From NCBI RefSeq assembly GCF_039888675.1, contig NZ_JBDQQR010000001.1, positions 620,001-684,000 on the forward strand: a stretch of DNA of 64,000 nt, in the 5' to 3' direction. The position numbers and the translations under genes are program-made. This DNA is from Mesorhizobium sp. CAU 1732 (lineage in GTDB: Bacteria; Pseudomonadota; Alphaproteobacteria; Rhizobiales; Rhizobiaceae). The notes under the pieces are model-generated. The model did not search any database, was not told the origin of the DNA, and was given only the letters and a program-made list of their open reading frames with translations. Positions 1-9,473 of this stretch are shown here, piece by piece (positions within the stretch are counted from its first letter, which is position 1; each line of letters starts with the position of its first letter).

Positions 1-263
1 CGCGCATGGCCGAGCGCAAGGCGATCGCCGAAGCGCGTGCGCAGCGCGAAGCCGAGAAGAAGCGCCTGAAGCAGGAAAAGGCCGAACGCGAGGAGCGCGA
101 GCGCGCCGAGCGCGAGGCAGCGGCCGAGATCGCCGCCAAGGCGGAAGCCGAGGCCAAGGAATTGGCCGAACGCGATATGGTCTCGAGGCTTCTCGCCGAC
201 GAGGCAGAACGCAAGGCCAAGCGCGATGCGCGCTACGCGGCTCGCAAGGCGCGGCAGCGGTAG
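1..263 (+). CDS. DUF6481-like protein, 3' end (partial)
   Basis: The reading frame is open at the left edge of the window, so this is the C-terminal part of a gene that starts outside. The visible residues are almost all Ala, Glu, Arg and Lys, a long charged helix or coiled coil. The tail (DEAERKAKRDARYAARKARQ) is what I recall from the small DUF6481 family of alphaproteobacteria, which is highly charged and ends in an RDARYAARKAR-type sequence. No catalytic motif is visible and the family has no assigned function that I know of. The family call rests on memory of the C-terminus only. Confidence 0.6.
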   Translation, partial: RMAERKAIAEARAQREAEKKRLKQEKAEREERERAEREAAAEIAAKAEAEAKELAERDMVSRLLADEAERKAKRDARYAARKARQR

Positions 264-272
264 GACGTAGAC

Positions 273-632
273 TCATTTACGCGTAACCAGATGCGGATTG
301 CGACGAGGGTGCCTCTTTGCCGTCACGCCCTGCTGATGGACGCGAACAATAGAGGTGTCGATCATCTGCACCTTGCCGTCGTGGGCTTCGTAATGGAGTC
401 CATGAGGCGGTTTCACACGCCTACTTTCCGCCATCGGACAAAGCCGTTGTAGCAAGTGGTGCGTTGGTCCGTATCGCTTCGGTAGATCGCGCCATGGCGC
501 ACCGGATCGCAGCGCCCAGAAGATGCCGTTGAGAATCCGCCGGTCATCGACGCGGAGCACGCCTCTCGGCCTGTTGGACAATAGCGGCTCGATCACGCGC
601 CATTCAAAGGCGGTCAGGTGATGTCGGCTCAT
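273..632 (-). pseudogene. IS5-family (IS427-like) transposase OrfA remnant
   Basis: The N-terminal 45 residues match the start of IS5-type OrfA (MSRHHLTAFEWRVIEPLL, then RILNGIFWALRSGAPWRDLP). After the RYGP motif the frame is lost: a net one-base insertion near 461-466 turns the expected TTCYNRFVRWRK into another frame. The original frame carries a TGA at 413-415 where Trp is expected, and a one-base loss near 386-390 restores the frame for AHDGKVQMIDTSIVRVHQQG. The DDE part and OrfB are missing. The element is therefore dead. The sequence just upstream of the start (about 634-655) may be the old terminal inverted repeat, but its partner end is not seen. Confidence 0.85.
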
Positions 633-723
633 ACGGAGCCTGAATCAGATTCCGCCGTAACATGAAGCTTTAGTCTGAGAACGATCTGTTGCAGGCTTCC
701 AGCATCGCTGCAATGATAGACAA

Positions 724-1182
724 ATGGTAATAGCGATGCCCAATCCGGGCCGTGTATATCTGCTCACCGATGTAAAGCAGAAGAAACGCGTCAGGGAAAT
801 CCTGACAGAGCGTGGCTTGGCTTCATACATGAACGACACGAAGTGGCGGGAACTATGTCAGGGTATGAATAAGCTACCTTTTCGGCCCGCATACCAAGTC
901 AAATACGTTCATACTGAGGCACCTGAGCCCCTGGAACTTCAATACGCGCCGACATACTTCGGCGACTGGGCAAGCAGCCCCGAAGCGAGCCTTGGCTTGC
1001 ACATCGAGTGGATTAGGATTGCACCCCGTTACAGTCGGCATAAGGGCCGGTTGGTGAGCCCAGTGATACAGGATTGCTCAAGCGAACTGATTGCGCTGCT
1101 CACACGGCTCCACCTTCCATTTATCGAACAGGGGGGCTTCGTCGTGCTGTATGCACATGGCCCGGCGTTGACCTCGATTTGA
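724..1182 (+). CDS. DUF6678-like hypothetical protein
   Basis: 152 codons. A core with MNDTKWRELCQGM, an aromatic/basic PAYQVKYV strand, GDW and HIEWIRIAP recalls the DUF6678 family (small proteins beginning MNNTKWRE), whose function I do not know. The ATG at 724 has no good ribosome binding site; in-frame ATGs at 736 and 829 are possible, and the one at 829 would start exactly at the family-like core. Base composition is visibly less GC-rich than neighbouring genes. With the IS remnant next to it and no operon partner, this suggests acquired DNA. A rho-independent terminator follows. The family call is from memory of short motifs. Confidence 0.5.
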   Translation: MVIAMPNPGRVYLLTDVKQKKRVREILTERGLASYMNDTKWRELCQGMNKLPFRPAYQVKYVHTEAPEPLELQYAPTYFGDWASSPEASLGLHIEWIRIAPRYSRHKGRLVSPVIQDCSSELIALLTRLHLPFIEQGGFVVLYAHGPALTSI

Positions 1183-1244
1183 TCTCGACCATCTCGCATC
1201 AATGAGTTCACGGCCTAGAATTCACGGATCATCGATCAGATGAC

Positions 1245-1282
1245 ACCGGCCCCAACCTGATTTCGGTTGCGGCCGGTTTTTT
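1245..1282 (+). terminator. Rho-independent terminator
   Basis: A stem of ACCGGCC (1245-1251) pairs with GGCCGGT (1271-1277). An inner CAACC/GGTTG stem lies above a single C-C mismatch, and the loop is TGATTTC. A run of six T follows at 1277-1282. It ends the plus-strand DUF6678-like gene and lies 8 bases from the stop of the convergent flavin monooxygenase gene. Confidence 0.8.
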
Positions 1283-1289
1283 CGTCGAG

Positions 1290-2300
<1,011 letters not shown>

Positions 2301-2380
2301 CGCTCCGATATAGGATGCCACCCGCCTCTCACCAAGGGTTTAAGATACTTCGAAATGAGCGCACTCGTCTTGTATCGAGC

Positions 2381-2515
2381 AACACCCCCTCCACCACGCT
2401 TCGCGTGGTCCCCCTCCCCCGCAAGCAGGGGAGGATCCAGCGTAGCGGCCGATCTCGAGGTGGGTCCTCCTCCGTTTACGGGGAAGGTGGCGCGAAGCGC
2501 CGGAGGGGGTATTTT
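2381..2515. repeat. Palindromic intergenic repeat, copy 1
   Basis: A left arm starting AACACCCCCTCCACCACG and containing the small hairpin CCCCCGCAAGCAGGGGAGGAT faces a right arm ending CGGAGGGGGTATT, giving a long imperfect palindrome. The same core sequence occurs in reverse orientation at 3718-3855 and as a fragment at 45826-45855. Rhizobial genomes hold many such non-coding GC-rich repeats. Nothing suggests it encodes protein. Confidence 0.8.
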
Positions 2516-2533
2516 ACGAAAGCCTGAAACGAT

Positions 2534-3604
2534 CTAGGCGTCTGCCGGGACGGGCTGCGTCTCCGTTTCTCGCGAAGTCGCCTTGCGGACCTCGGGAGCG
2601 ACCTTCGTGCCGAACAATTCGATCGCCTTCATCAGCTTGGAATGGTCCATCACGCCGATCGCCATCTGGATGACGAACCGGTCGAAGCCGAAGATCTCGT
2701 AATTGGCGAGGATCTTGTCGGTGACCTCCGCCGGGCTGCCGGCGAAGTTCGCGCCAAGCTTGCCGGCGGACGCCTCGAACTGCGCCTTGGACGACGGCCC
2801 CCAGCCGCGCTCGCGACCGATGCGGTTCATGACGTCGGAGTGCGGCGGATAGGCCGTGTCGATCGCCTCCTGGCTCGTCTCGGCGACGAAGCCGTGGACG
2901 TTGATCGACGTCTTGAGTGCTGCGGGATCGCGGCCGAACTTCACGGCCGCCTCGCGGTAAAGCTTGAACAGCGGCGCAAAGCGGTGCGGCTCGCCGCCGA
3001 TGATGGCGAGCGCCAGCGGCAGTCCGAGCATGGCCGCGCGCGCCACGGATTGCGGTGTGCCGCCGACCGCGATCCACAGCGGCAGCTTGTCCTGGAACGG
3101 CCGGGGATAGACGCCCCGCGCATCGACCTTCGGCGTGTGCTTGCCGCCGGGCCACGAGAAGAACTCGCCCTCGTTGAGCGCGATCAGCATTTCGAGCTTT
3201 TCGGCGAACAGCGTGTCGTAGTCGGACAATTCGTAGCCGAAGAGCGGGAAGGATTCGACGAACGAGCCGCGCCCGGCCATGATCTCGGCGCGTCCCTGGC
3301 TCAGATTGTCGAGCGTGGCGAATTGCTGGAAGACCCGGATCGGATCGTCGGACGACAAGACGGATACCGCGCTGGAGAGGCGGATGTTCTTGGTGCGCAA
3401 CGCTGCGGCCGCCAACGCCACCGCCGGCGCCGACGCGGCGTAATCCGGGCGGTGATGCTCGCCGAGGCCGAAGAAGTCGAGGCCGAGCTGGTCAGCGAGC
3501 TCGATCTCCTCGACGAGGTTCCTGAGGCGTTCGGCGGGACCGACACTGTGGCCGGTTACCGGGTCGGTGCCGACGTCGGCGAATGTGTAGAGACCGAGTT
3601 CCAT
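2534..3604 (-). CDS. LLM class flavin-dependent oxidoreductase
   Basis: 356 residues, starting MELGLYTFADVGTDP. It shows the luciferase-like barrel motifs DFFGLGEHHRPDYAASAP, a 'SSAVSVLSSDDPIRVFQQFA' type flavin region and GRAEIMAGRGSFVESFPLFG. This is a different subfamily from the LLM protein at 1290-2300, so the pair is not a recent duplication. It probably oxygenates an unknown organic substrate with reduced flavin in the cytoplasm. Its gene is bracketed by inverted copies of the same intergenic repeat (2381-2515 and 3718-3855). No flavin reductase gene is close. Confidence 0.88.
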   Translation of the reverse strand: MELGLYTFADVGTDPVTGHSVGPAERLRNLVEEIELADQLGLDFFGLGEHHRPDYAASAPAVALAAAALRTKNIRLSSAVSVLSSDDPIRVFQQFATLDNLSQGRAEIMAGRGSFVESFPLFGYELSDYDTLFAEKLEMLIALNEGEFFSWPGGKHTPKVDARGVYPRPFQDKLPLWIAVGGTPQSVARAAMLGLPLALAIIGGEPHRFAPLFKLYREAAVKFGRDPAALKTSINVHGFVAETSQEAIDTAYPPHSDVMNRIGRERGWGPSSKAQFEASAGKLGANFAGSPAEVTDKILANYEIFGFDRFVIQMAIGVMDHSKLMKAIELFGTKVAPEVRKATSRETETQPVPADA

Positions 3605-3717
3605 GACGATGATCCTGTTGCGTTGCCGCGAAAGTAGGCATCGCGGGCAGGACGCGCCAGTCTCCGGGGGGTGAACAGGGTGTTCTGTGGGTCTAAGTCG
3701 TTTCCAGTTTTCGCGGG

Positions 3718-3855
3718 AACACCCCCTCCGGCCCTTCGAGCGTCCTGCGGACCCCGCCGTAAACGGAGGAGGATCAAGGTCGAGACTGGCCGCAACGCTT
3801 GATCCTCCCCTGCGAAGCGGGGGAGGGGGACCACAAAGTGGTGGAGGGGGTGTTC
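3718..3855. repeat. Palindromic intergenic repeat, copy 2 (inverted)
   Basis: It begins AACACCCCCTCCGG and ends GTGGTGGAGGGGGTGTT, with the internal core GATCCTCCCCTGCGAAGCGG. The order of arms is the reverse complement of the copy at 2381-2515, so the two copies form an inverted pair around the LLM gene. The roughly 280-base gap between the LLM gene and uxuA otherwise holds nothing I can identify. Confidence 0.8.
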
Positions 3856-3884
3856 AAAGCGACCCCACCTCATTCGGAACCGCT

Positions 3885-5093
3885 CTACGGGGTGCGTGAC
3901 CGTGAAAGCGCCATCTCGACGCCGCGCAGCTCGGCGAGCCCCTTCAGGCGGCCGATCGCGGGGTAGCCTGGTTGAGCGCCGCGCTTCAGATCGTCGAGGA
4001 TGTCCTGTCCGTGATCCGGGCGCATCGGGATTTCGGCATCGGCCCGCCCCTCAGCGCGTCGCCGCGCCTCTTCGCGCAGCAGTGCGGCGATGACCGCAAC
4101 CATGTCGGTGCCGCCCCCCAGATGCTCCGCCTCGTGGAATGTGCAGGGCGTGCCGGGCGTCTCGCGCGTCACGTTGCGCAGATGCACGAAATGGATGCGC
4201 GGCCCGAGTCGCTCGACCATGCCGGGCAAATCGTTGCCGGGGTGTGCGCCAAGCGAGCCGGTGCAGAGCGTCGCGCCGCTGGCCGGGCTGTCGACCGCAT
4301 CGAGGACGGCGCGATAGTCGGCCTCGCTCGACATGATGCGCGGCAGGCCGAGAAGCGGGAAGGGCGGGTCGTCGGGATGGCAGCAAAGCCGCATGCCGAG
4401 CCTCTCAGCAGTCGGAACCACCTCCGACAGGAAGTCGATGAGGTTGTTGCGCAGCCGGTCCGCATCGATCCCGTCATAGGTGGCGATCTGGGCGCGCAGA
4501 TCGTCGAGCGAATAGCTCTCGGCGGCTCCGGGCAGGCCGGCATTGATCGAGCGGGACAGCATGGTGCGCGCCGCATCGTCCATGGCGGCGAAGCGACGGC
4601 CGGCCTCCTCGGCCACCGCGGGCTCGAAACTCTCGGCGGCGCCGGGGCGCTTGAAGATATGGATGTCGAAGGCGGCGAAGTCGTTCAGCTCGAAGCGCAT
4701 CGTCGTCCCGCCATTGGGAAGACGCCACGCGAGCGCGGTGCGGGTCCAGTCGAGCACCGGCATGAAATTGTAGCAGACCGTGAAAATGCCGGCTGCTGCG
4801 AGATTTTCGAGCGAGGTGCGGTAGGCGTCGATATGCGCGCGCCACGCGCCTGTTTGGGTCTTGATCGCCTCAGAGATCGGCAGACTTTCGACCACCTCCC
4901 ATTCAAGCGTGGAGGGCGAGCCGTCGGGCATGCGGCGAACCTCGTCCTGCCGCCTGGCGATCTCGTCGGGCGTCCAGACCGCGCCGTAGGGAATGTGATG
5001 CAGCGCGGTGACGATGCCTTGCGCGCCGGCCTGGCGCGCATCGGCGATCGTGACCTTGTCGACTGGGCCGAACCAGCGCCAGGTGTGTTTCAT
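3885..5093 (-). CDS. uxuA: Mannonate dehydratase
   Basis: 402 residues, close to the ~394 of the enterobacterial enzyme. UxuA removes water from D-mannonate to give 2-keto-3-deoxygluconate in hexuronate catabolism. Visible family features are the start MKHTWRWFGP, HHIPYGAVW, the metal-site region LCCHPDDPP, the RNVTRE segment followed by FHEAEHLGGGTDM, and the C-terminal MRPDHGQDI. No uxuB, uxaC, kdgK or transporter gene is adjacent, so the rest of the pathway must be elsewhere. A TGGTA-N3-TACCA palindrome about 100 bases upstream fits a GntR-type repressor. Confidence 0.93.
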   Translation of the reverse strand: MKHTWRWFGPVDKVTIADARQAGAQGIVTALHHIPYGAVWTPDEIARRQDEVRRMPDGSPSTLEWEVVESLPISEAIKTQTGAWRAHIDAYRTSLENLAAAGIFTVCYNFMPVLDWTRTALAWRLPNGGTTMRFELNDFAAFDIHIFKRPGAAESFEPAVAEEAGRRFAAMDDAARTMLSRSINAGLPGAAESYSLDDLRAQIATYDGIDADRLRNNLIDFLSEVVPTAERLGMRLCCHPDDPPFPLLGLPRIMSSEADYRAVLDAVDSPASGATLCTGSLGAHPGNDLPGMVERLGPRIHFVHLRNVTRETPGTPCTFHEAEHLGGGTDMVAVIAALLREEARRRAEGRADAEIPMRPDHGQDILDDLKRGAQPGYPAIGRLKGLAELRGVEMALSRSRTP

Positions 5094-5195
5094 CGCGCGG
5101 GCCGGCGGAGGATTGCCGCCACTTCCGAAGCCAACATCATGACATTATCCCTCAATTTGCGGGGAATGGTTCCCGGTATGCGGCAGACGCTAGAA

Positions 5196-5208
5196 TGGTA
5201 GTATACCA
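5196..5208. promoter_or_regulatory. Putative GntR-type operator upstream of uxuA
   Basis: TGGTA GTA TACCA is a perfect 5-base inverted repeat with a 3-base spacer. FCD-class GntR regulators of hexuronate genes (UxuR/ExuR/FadR type) bind TGGT-N-ACCA palindromes. It lies in the divergence-free gap between uxuA (start 5093) and the CAP-domain gene (stop 5257), in the right place for a uxuA promoter. The assignment is by motif only. Confidence 0.4.
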
Positions 5209-5256
5209 GTGTCAACGCGACATGATGCGGTGAGACGCGTCTGCTTGTCTTTTGCC

Positions 5257-5736
5257 CTATTTTCCCAGCACCAGCGCCCAGTACCGTCGGCCGTCCTCGG
5301 TTGCCGCATAGGCAAGGCCGTACCGGTTGAAGCGCGGTTCGAGCATGTTGCGGCGGTGGCCGGACGAATTCGTCCACATCTCGAAGACCCGTGAGAGCTC
5401 CATGTGTCCATGCGCGAGATTCTCGGCGGCCGGCGCGGCCACACCATCCGTCTTCATGCGCGAGGCGAAGTCGCGGCCCCAGCCGGTGTTGTGGTCCATC
5501 TTGCCGGCGCTCGCCATGTACCCCGCCTGCCGGAGCGCTGCCTTTTCGAGCTTTGCGTCAGGAGCCATGACCGGCAGCTCGGCGGACGAGCGAATCTGGG
5601 TGAGGTAGGCGTAGCCTGAGCCCGACGCACCGCCGCTCTTGCCCATGCCGCCGGTCTGGCAGCCCGTGAGCGCAAGTGCGGCCACCAGGGCGGCCGGCGC
5701 CAATCCTGCGAAAGCGATCGTTCGAAACGTTGCCAT
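5257..5736 (-). CDS. CAP (SCP/PR1-like) domain lipoprotein
   Basis: 159 residues from the ATG at 5736, which has GGGGA four bases upstream; an upstream in-frame start at 5769 lacks this. The signal peptide ends in a lipobox (ALTGC), so the mature protein should be lipid-anchored. The CAP fold follows: an alpha segment with MDHNTGWGRDFASRM, then AENLAHG, then FEMWTNSSGHRRNML, and a final YGLAYA strand. CAP proteins in bacteria are secreted or anchored, and their biochemical role is mostly unknown. A short Gly/Ser linker separates the lipid anchor from the domain. Confidence 0.85.
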   Translation of the reverse strand: MATFRTIAFAGLAPAALVAALALTGCQTGGMGKSGGASGSGYAYLTQIRSSAELPVMAPDAKLEKAALRQAGYMASAGKMDHNTGWGRDFASRMKTDGVAAPAAENLAHGHMELSRVFEMWTNSSGHRRNMLEPRFNRYGLAYAATEDGRRYWALVLGK

Positions 5737-5816
5737 GAAATCCCCGAATGCGAATCGAAGCGGCCTCAATCGCCGACGATCATGGCGGCATGCGGGCGAT
5801 TCGGAACAGCGGTGAT

Positions 5817-7073
5817 CTATTCCCCGTCGTCCACGACGTGGAGGCGAAGCTGCCCCGTTCGCGACGCGGCCACGCGCGGGGCAGGCTCGTCCTTCGCGGT
5901 CTCGGCGTCGTCGCTGCCCGGTGCGCCGAACTCGAGGGCCTCGATCTTGGCGCTGCGCTTCGTGACCTTGTCGGCCGAGGTGAGGATGAGGTCGATGTCC
6001 TTGTTGGCCTGCATGAAATGTGTCTGGAGCTTGCGCACGCGGTCGTCCAGCCGGTTGACGTCCTCCATCAGGCGGATCACCTCGCCCTGAATGAGATGCG
6101 CCTGCTCGCGCATCCGGGCATCCTTGAGCACGGCCTGGATGACCTGGATCGACAGCATCAGAAGCGAAGGCGAGACGATGACGATCCGCGCGCGATGCGC
6201 CTTGTGGACCAGCGCCTCGAAATTCTCGTGGATCTCGGCGAAGATCGATTCCGATGGCACGAACATGAAGGCGGTGTCCTGGGTCTCGCCCTGGATCAGG
6301 TACTTTTCCGAAATCGCCTTGAGATGCACCTCGACGTCGCGCCGGAATGTCTGTGACGCGTAACGCTGCGTGTCGGGGTTCTCGCTCTCGGCCGCGGTGC
6401 GGATCGCGTTCCAGGCTTCCAGCGGAAACTTCGCGTCGATAACGAGATCGGGCGCGCCGTTCGGCATGCGCACGATGCAGTCCGGGCGGTTGCCGTTCGA
6501 CAGCGTCGCCTGGAATTCGTACGCGCCATGCGGAAGCCCGTCGGCGATGATCGCTTCCATCCGGCTCTGCCCGAACGCGCCACGCGTCTGCTTGTTGGAA
6601 AGGATGTGCTGGAGCTGCACCACCTGTCCGGCAAGGGACTGGATGTTCGACTGCGCGGTGTCGATCACCGCCAGTCGCTCCTGAAGCTTGGCAAGATTTT
6701 CATGCGTCGACTTGGTCTGCTCGGTGATCGACGTGCCGAGCCGCGAGGTCATGCCGTCGAGGCGCTCGCCGATCGCCTTGGTGAGCTCGGCCTGGCGGCT
6801 GCCGAAGACCTCGGCGATCGTGCCCATCCGGCCCTGCATCTCGGATTGCGCCTTCATGATCTCCGCCATGCGCGCATCGGCCTCGCGCGCCCGCTCGGAT
6901 GCCTCGAGCGCAGCCTGGGCGCGGGCCTGTGCCGCGCGCCGGAGGGCGATGCCGAAGACGACGATCAGCGCGAGGACAAGCAAGGCGATGCCGGCGAGTG
7001 CATGGCCGAGCGTGATCGTGGTCGCGCCCCACTGTGCGACGAGCTGGGAGAGAAGCGGCTGGAGATCGTTCAT
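5817..7073 (-). CDS. rmuC: DNA recombination protein RmuC
   Basis: About 418 residues from the ATG at 7073; an upstream in-frame start (7106) would add an unlikely 11-residue leader. An N-terminal membrane segment (about residues 15-40) is followed by a long Ala/Glu/Arg coiled coil and the RmuC nuclease-like core, with LPHGAYEFQATLSNG, DCIVRMPNGAPDLVIDAKFP and FMFVPSESIFAE. RmuC limits inversions at short repeats and may act as a nuclease at the membrane. It is divergent from def, with the starts about 100 bases apart. Confidence 0.92.
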   Translation of the reverse strand: MNDLQPLLSQLVAQWGATTITLGHALAGIALLVLALIVVFGIALRRAAQARAQAALEASERAREADARMAEIMKAQSEMQGRMGTIAEVFGSRQAELTKAIGERLDGMTSRLGTSITEQTKSTHENLAKLQERLAVIDTAQSNIQSLAGQVVQLQHILSNKQTRGAFGQSRMEAIIADGLPHGAYEFQATLSNGNRPDCIVRMPNGAPDLVIDAKFPLEAWNAIRTAAESENPDTQRYASQTFRRDVEVHLKAISEKYLIQGETQDTAFMFVPSESIFAEIHENFEALVHKAHRARIVIVSPSLLMLSIQVIQAVLKDARMREQAHLIQGEVIRLMEDVNRLDDRVRKLQTHFMQANKDIDLILTSADKVTKRSAKIEALEFGAPGSDDAETAKDEPAPRVAASRTGQLRLHVVDDGE

Positions 7074-7174
7074 CGCGGGACGATAGATGATTCGCCCACA
7101 CGGCATAAGACCAAAAGGTGAACGCTGCCGCCAGACCCGTTGACGCGTTTGGGCTTAGCGATTACCTGACGGGC

Positions 7175-7702
7175 ATGATACGCCCTCTCGTCATTCTTCC
7201 CGATCCCGTCCTGCGCCAGCTCTCCAAACCCGTCGAGCGCGTCGATGACGATCTGCGCCGCTTTGCCGACGACATGCTGGAGACGATGTACGATGCGCCC
7301 GGCATCGGCCTCGCCGCCATTCAGGTGGGCACGCCCCTGCGCATGGTGGTGATCGACCTGTCCAAGGAAGATGAGCCGAAGGCGCCCCAGATCTTCATCA
7401 ACCCGCAGATCGTGGCACAAGGCGACGCGCCTTCGGTCTACGAGGAGGGGTGCCTGTCGATCCCGGATTACTATGCCGAGGTCGAGCGCCCTGACACGGT
7501 GACGGTGAAATATCTCGACCGCGACGGCAAGGAGCGCGTGCTCGACGCCGATGGGTTGATGGCGACCTGCCTGCAACACGAGATCGACCATCTGAACGGG
7601 GTGCTGTTCATCGATCACATCTCCAAGCTGAAACGCGACATGGTCGTGCGCAAGTTCAAGAAACTCGCCAAGGACAAGCAGCCGAGCGGTTTGGTGGTCT
7701 GA
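7175..7702 (+). CDS. def: Peptide deformylase
   Basis: 175 residues from the ATG at 7175 ([11 protein letters not shown]), the usual family length. An upstream in-frame GTG at 7118 would add a non-conserved leader. The three PDF motifs are present: [15 protein letters not shown] (metal-binding Cys) and HEIDH (the two His ligands with the catalytic Glu). It removes the formyl group from nascent protein N-termini. In related genomes def is directly followed by fmt and truA; here a toxin-antitoxin pair sits between def and fmt. Confidence 0.96.
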   Translation: MIRPLVILPDPVLRQLSKPVERVDDDLRRFADDMLETMYDAPGIGLAAIQVGTPLRMVVIDLSKEDEPKAPQIFINPQIVAQGDAPSVYEEGCLSIPDYYAEVERPDTVTVKYLDRDGKERVLDADGLMATCLQHEIDHLNGVLFIDHISKLKRDMVVRKFKKLAKDKQPSGLVV

Positions 7703-7731
7703 GGCGTTTCGTTGCCGGGTTCTGCTTGGTG

Positions 7732-7748
7732 TGATATCATTGATATCA
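7732..7748. promoter_or_regulatory. Toxin-antitoxin operator palindrome
   Basis: Two self-complementary TGATATCA octamers are separated by one T, giving a 17-base palindrome. It ends 16 bases before the antitoxin start and overlaps the place where the promoter must lie. Antitoxins of the FitA/VapB class repress their own operon by binding inverted repeats; the FitA half-site is also an 8-mer of the TGMTATCA kind (from memory). Binding here is inferred from position and symmetry. Confidence 0.6.
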
Positions 7749-7764
7749 ATCAATGGAGACGCGC

Positions 7765-8058
7765 ATGGGTGATATGCTGATCAGGAATATTCCGGATGCG
7801 TTGAAGGATGAGATCGCACAGGCGGCTGCGAAGGGCGGTGCAAGCCTTTCCTCCGAGGCGATAGGCATTCTGCGTGATGGACTCCAAGCGCGACAAAAGT
7901 CGGCAGTGCGCAAGGGTAAGTCAGCCTGGGATGTCCTCCGTCCGCTATTCTACGACGAAAACGATCCTGAAGCGGGCGAGGAATTTGCGAAGATCATGGA
8001 CGAGGTCGAGGCGGAGCGGAAGCGTGACTTCGGCCGACCTGTACCCGATTTCGAATGA
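7765..8058 (+). CDS. FitA-like ribbon-helix-helix antitoxin
   Basis: 97 residues from the ATG at 7765, which has GGAGA five bases upstream; an ATG at 7753 lies too close to the operator and has no such site. The N-terminus (MGDMLIRNIPDALKDEI, then LSSEAIGILRDGL) is the Arc/MetJ ribbon-helix-helix DNA-binding domain of FitA-type antitoxins. The C-terminal acidic part (FYDENDPEAGEEFAKIMDE) is typical of the toxin-wrapping arm. It ends in a 4-base ATGA overlap with the PIN toxin gene, which is standard for such pairs. Confidence 0.85.
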   Translation: MGDMLIRNIPDALKDEIAQAAAKGGASLSSEAIGILRDGLQARQKSAVRKGKSAWDVLRPLFYDENDPEAGEEFAKIMDEVEAERKRDFGRPVPDFE

Positions 8059-8477
8059 TCGTTCTGGATACCAACGTAATTTCGGAGCTTCAGAAGGCGG
8101 CTCCGGATGGGGCCGTCGCGAGTTGGTTCGCGAGCGTCGGCATTGAAAATGTGTTCCTGTGTGTGCCCGTCCTGATGGAGCAGTCATTCGGCGCCGAACG
8201 GTTCTTCCTGAGAACCAAATCTTCGCGGTATCTTGATATTCTGGAGGGCGCAACGAGGGAGTTTGCCGATAGAATGCTGGTGCTCGACGGGGGGTCGTCC
8301 CGACTGGCAGGCACGATTCGCGCTCGCCTGGAGCGGGCAGGACGGCAAATGAGCATCGGCGACGCCATGATCGCCGCGATCTGCATCGCTCACGGCGCGA
8401 CGCTTGCCACCCGAAACGTTCGGGACTTCGATGGGCTTGACCTGAAGCTCGTAAACCCGTTTGAACCGATGATCTGA
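8055..8477 (+). CDS. FitB/VapC-like PIN-domain toxin
   Basis: 140 residues with the PIN nuclease fold. The first acidic residue is in MIVLDTNVISEL, the second is the Glu of VPVLMEQSFGAERF, and the third and fourth are in SIGDAMIAAICIAHG and TRNVRDFDGL. PIN toxins cut RNA (often tRNA) using Mg and are held inactive by the co-encoded antitoxin. The residue set looks complete, so it should be active. It sits between def and fmt, cutting an operon usually contiguous in this order. Confidence 0.9.
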   Translation: MIVLDTNVISELQKAAPDGAVASWFASVGIENVFLCVPVLMEQSFGAERFFLRTKSSRYLDILEGATREFADRMLVLDGGSSRLAGTIRARLERAGRQMSIGDAMIAAICIAHGATLATRNVRDFDGLDLKLVNPFEPMI

Positions 8478-8537
8478 GTTCCTCGGGCTGGCCGGATCGG
8501 CGCTCGGGAGGACGAGTTCCGAAAAATCAGGGAAACA

Positions 8538-9473
8538 ATGCCGCTTCGCATCATCTTCATGGGAACGCCGGACTTCTCCGCTTCGACGCTGCATGCGCTG
8601 GCGGATGCGGGCCATGAGATCGTTGCCGTCTACAGCCAGCCGCCGCGGCCGGCGGGACGGCGCGGGCTGGAGTTGACGAAATCGGCGGTGCATCGGCTGG
8701 GCGAGGAGCTCGGGCTGGAGGTGCGGACGCCGCTGTCGCTCAAGGGCGAGACCGAGCAGGATGCGTTTCGCGCGCTCGGGGCCGATGTGGCGGTCGTTGT
8801 CGCCTACGGGCTGCTGCTTCCGAAGGCGGTCCTCGACGGCACGCGGCTCGGCGCTTTCAACGGCCATGCCTCGCTGCTTCCGCGCTGGCGCGGCGCCGCA
8901 CCCATCCAGCGCGCGATCATGGCCGGCGATACTGAGACGGGCATGATGATCATGAAGATGGACGAAGGGCTGGACACCGGCCCGGTCGCGCTGACGAGGC
9001 GTGTCGCGATCGAGCCCGACATAACGGCCGGCGAACTGCACGACGCGCTGATGGCCGCCGGCGCGGACCTGATGGTGCAGGCGATGCGCGCGCTGGAGGC
9101 AGGCACGCTGGACCTTGTGGCGCAGGCGTCCGAGGGCGCGACCTACGCGCGCAAGATCGCCAAGGAGGAAACCCGCATCGACTGGTCGCGCCCGGCCGGC
9201 CGGGTTCACAATCACATTCGCGGCCTGTCGCCCTTTCCCGGCGCGTGGTGCGAGATGGCCGCCGACGGCAAGGCCGAGCGACTCAAGGTTCTGCGCTCGA
9301 CACTGGGCAGCGGGTCGGGAGTAGCGGGGGCGATCCTCGACGAGAATCTGACGGTCGGCTGCGGCGAAGGATCCGTGCGCCTCGTCGAGGTCCAGCGTTC
9401 GGGGGGCAAGCCGATGCAGGCCGATGCATTCATACGTGGCACGAAACTAGCCGTTGGAGATAGGCTGTCATGA
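8538..9473 (+). CDS. fmt: Methionyl-tRNA formyltransferase
   Basis: 311 residues. It starts [14 protein letters not shown], and the formyl-transfer site appears as [18 protein letters not shown] (Asn, His and the SLLP loop). The tRNA-recognition insert [12 protein letters not shown] and the C-terminal domain beginning about residue 205 are present. It formylates initiator Met-tRNA with 10-formyl-THF. The start is 60 bases after the PIN toxin, so transcription may come partly from the toxin-antitoxin promoter. Its stop overlaps the next start (ATGA). Confidence 0.96.
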   Translation: MPLRIIFMGTPDFSASTLHALADAGHEIVAVYSQPPRPAGRRGLELTKSAVHRLGEELGLEVRTPLSLKGETEQDAFRALGADVAVVVAYGLLLPKAVLDGTRLGAFNGHASLLPRWRGAAPIQRAIMAGDTETGMMIMKMDEGLDTGPVALTRRVAIEPDITAGELHDALMAAGADLMVQAMRALEAGTLDLVAQASEGATYARKIAKEETRIDWSRPAGRVHNHIRGLSPFPGAWCEMAADGKAERLKVLRSTLGSGSGVAGAILDENLTVGCGEGSVRLVEVQRSGGKPMQADAFIRGTKLAVGDRLS

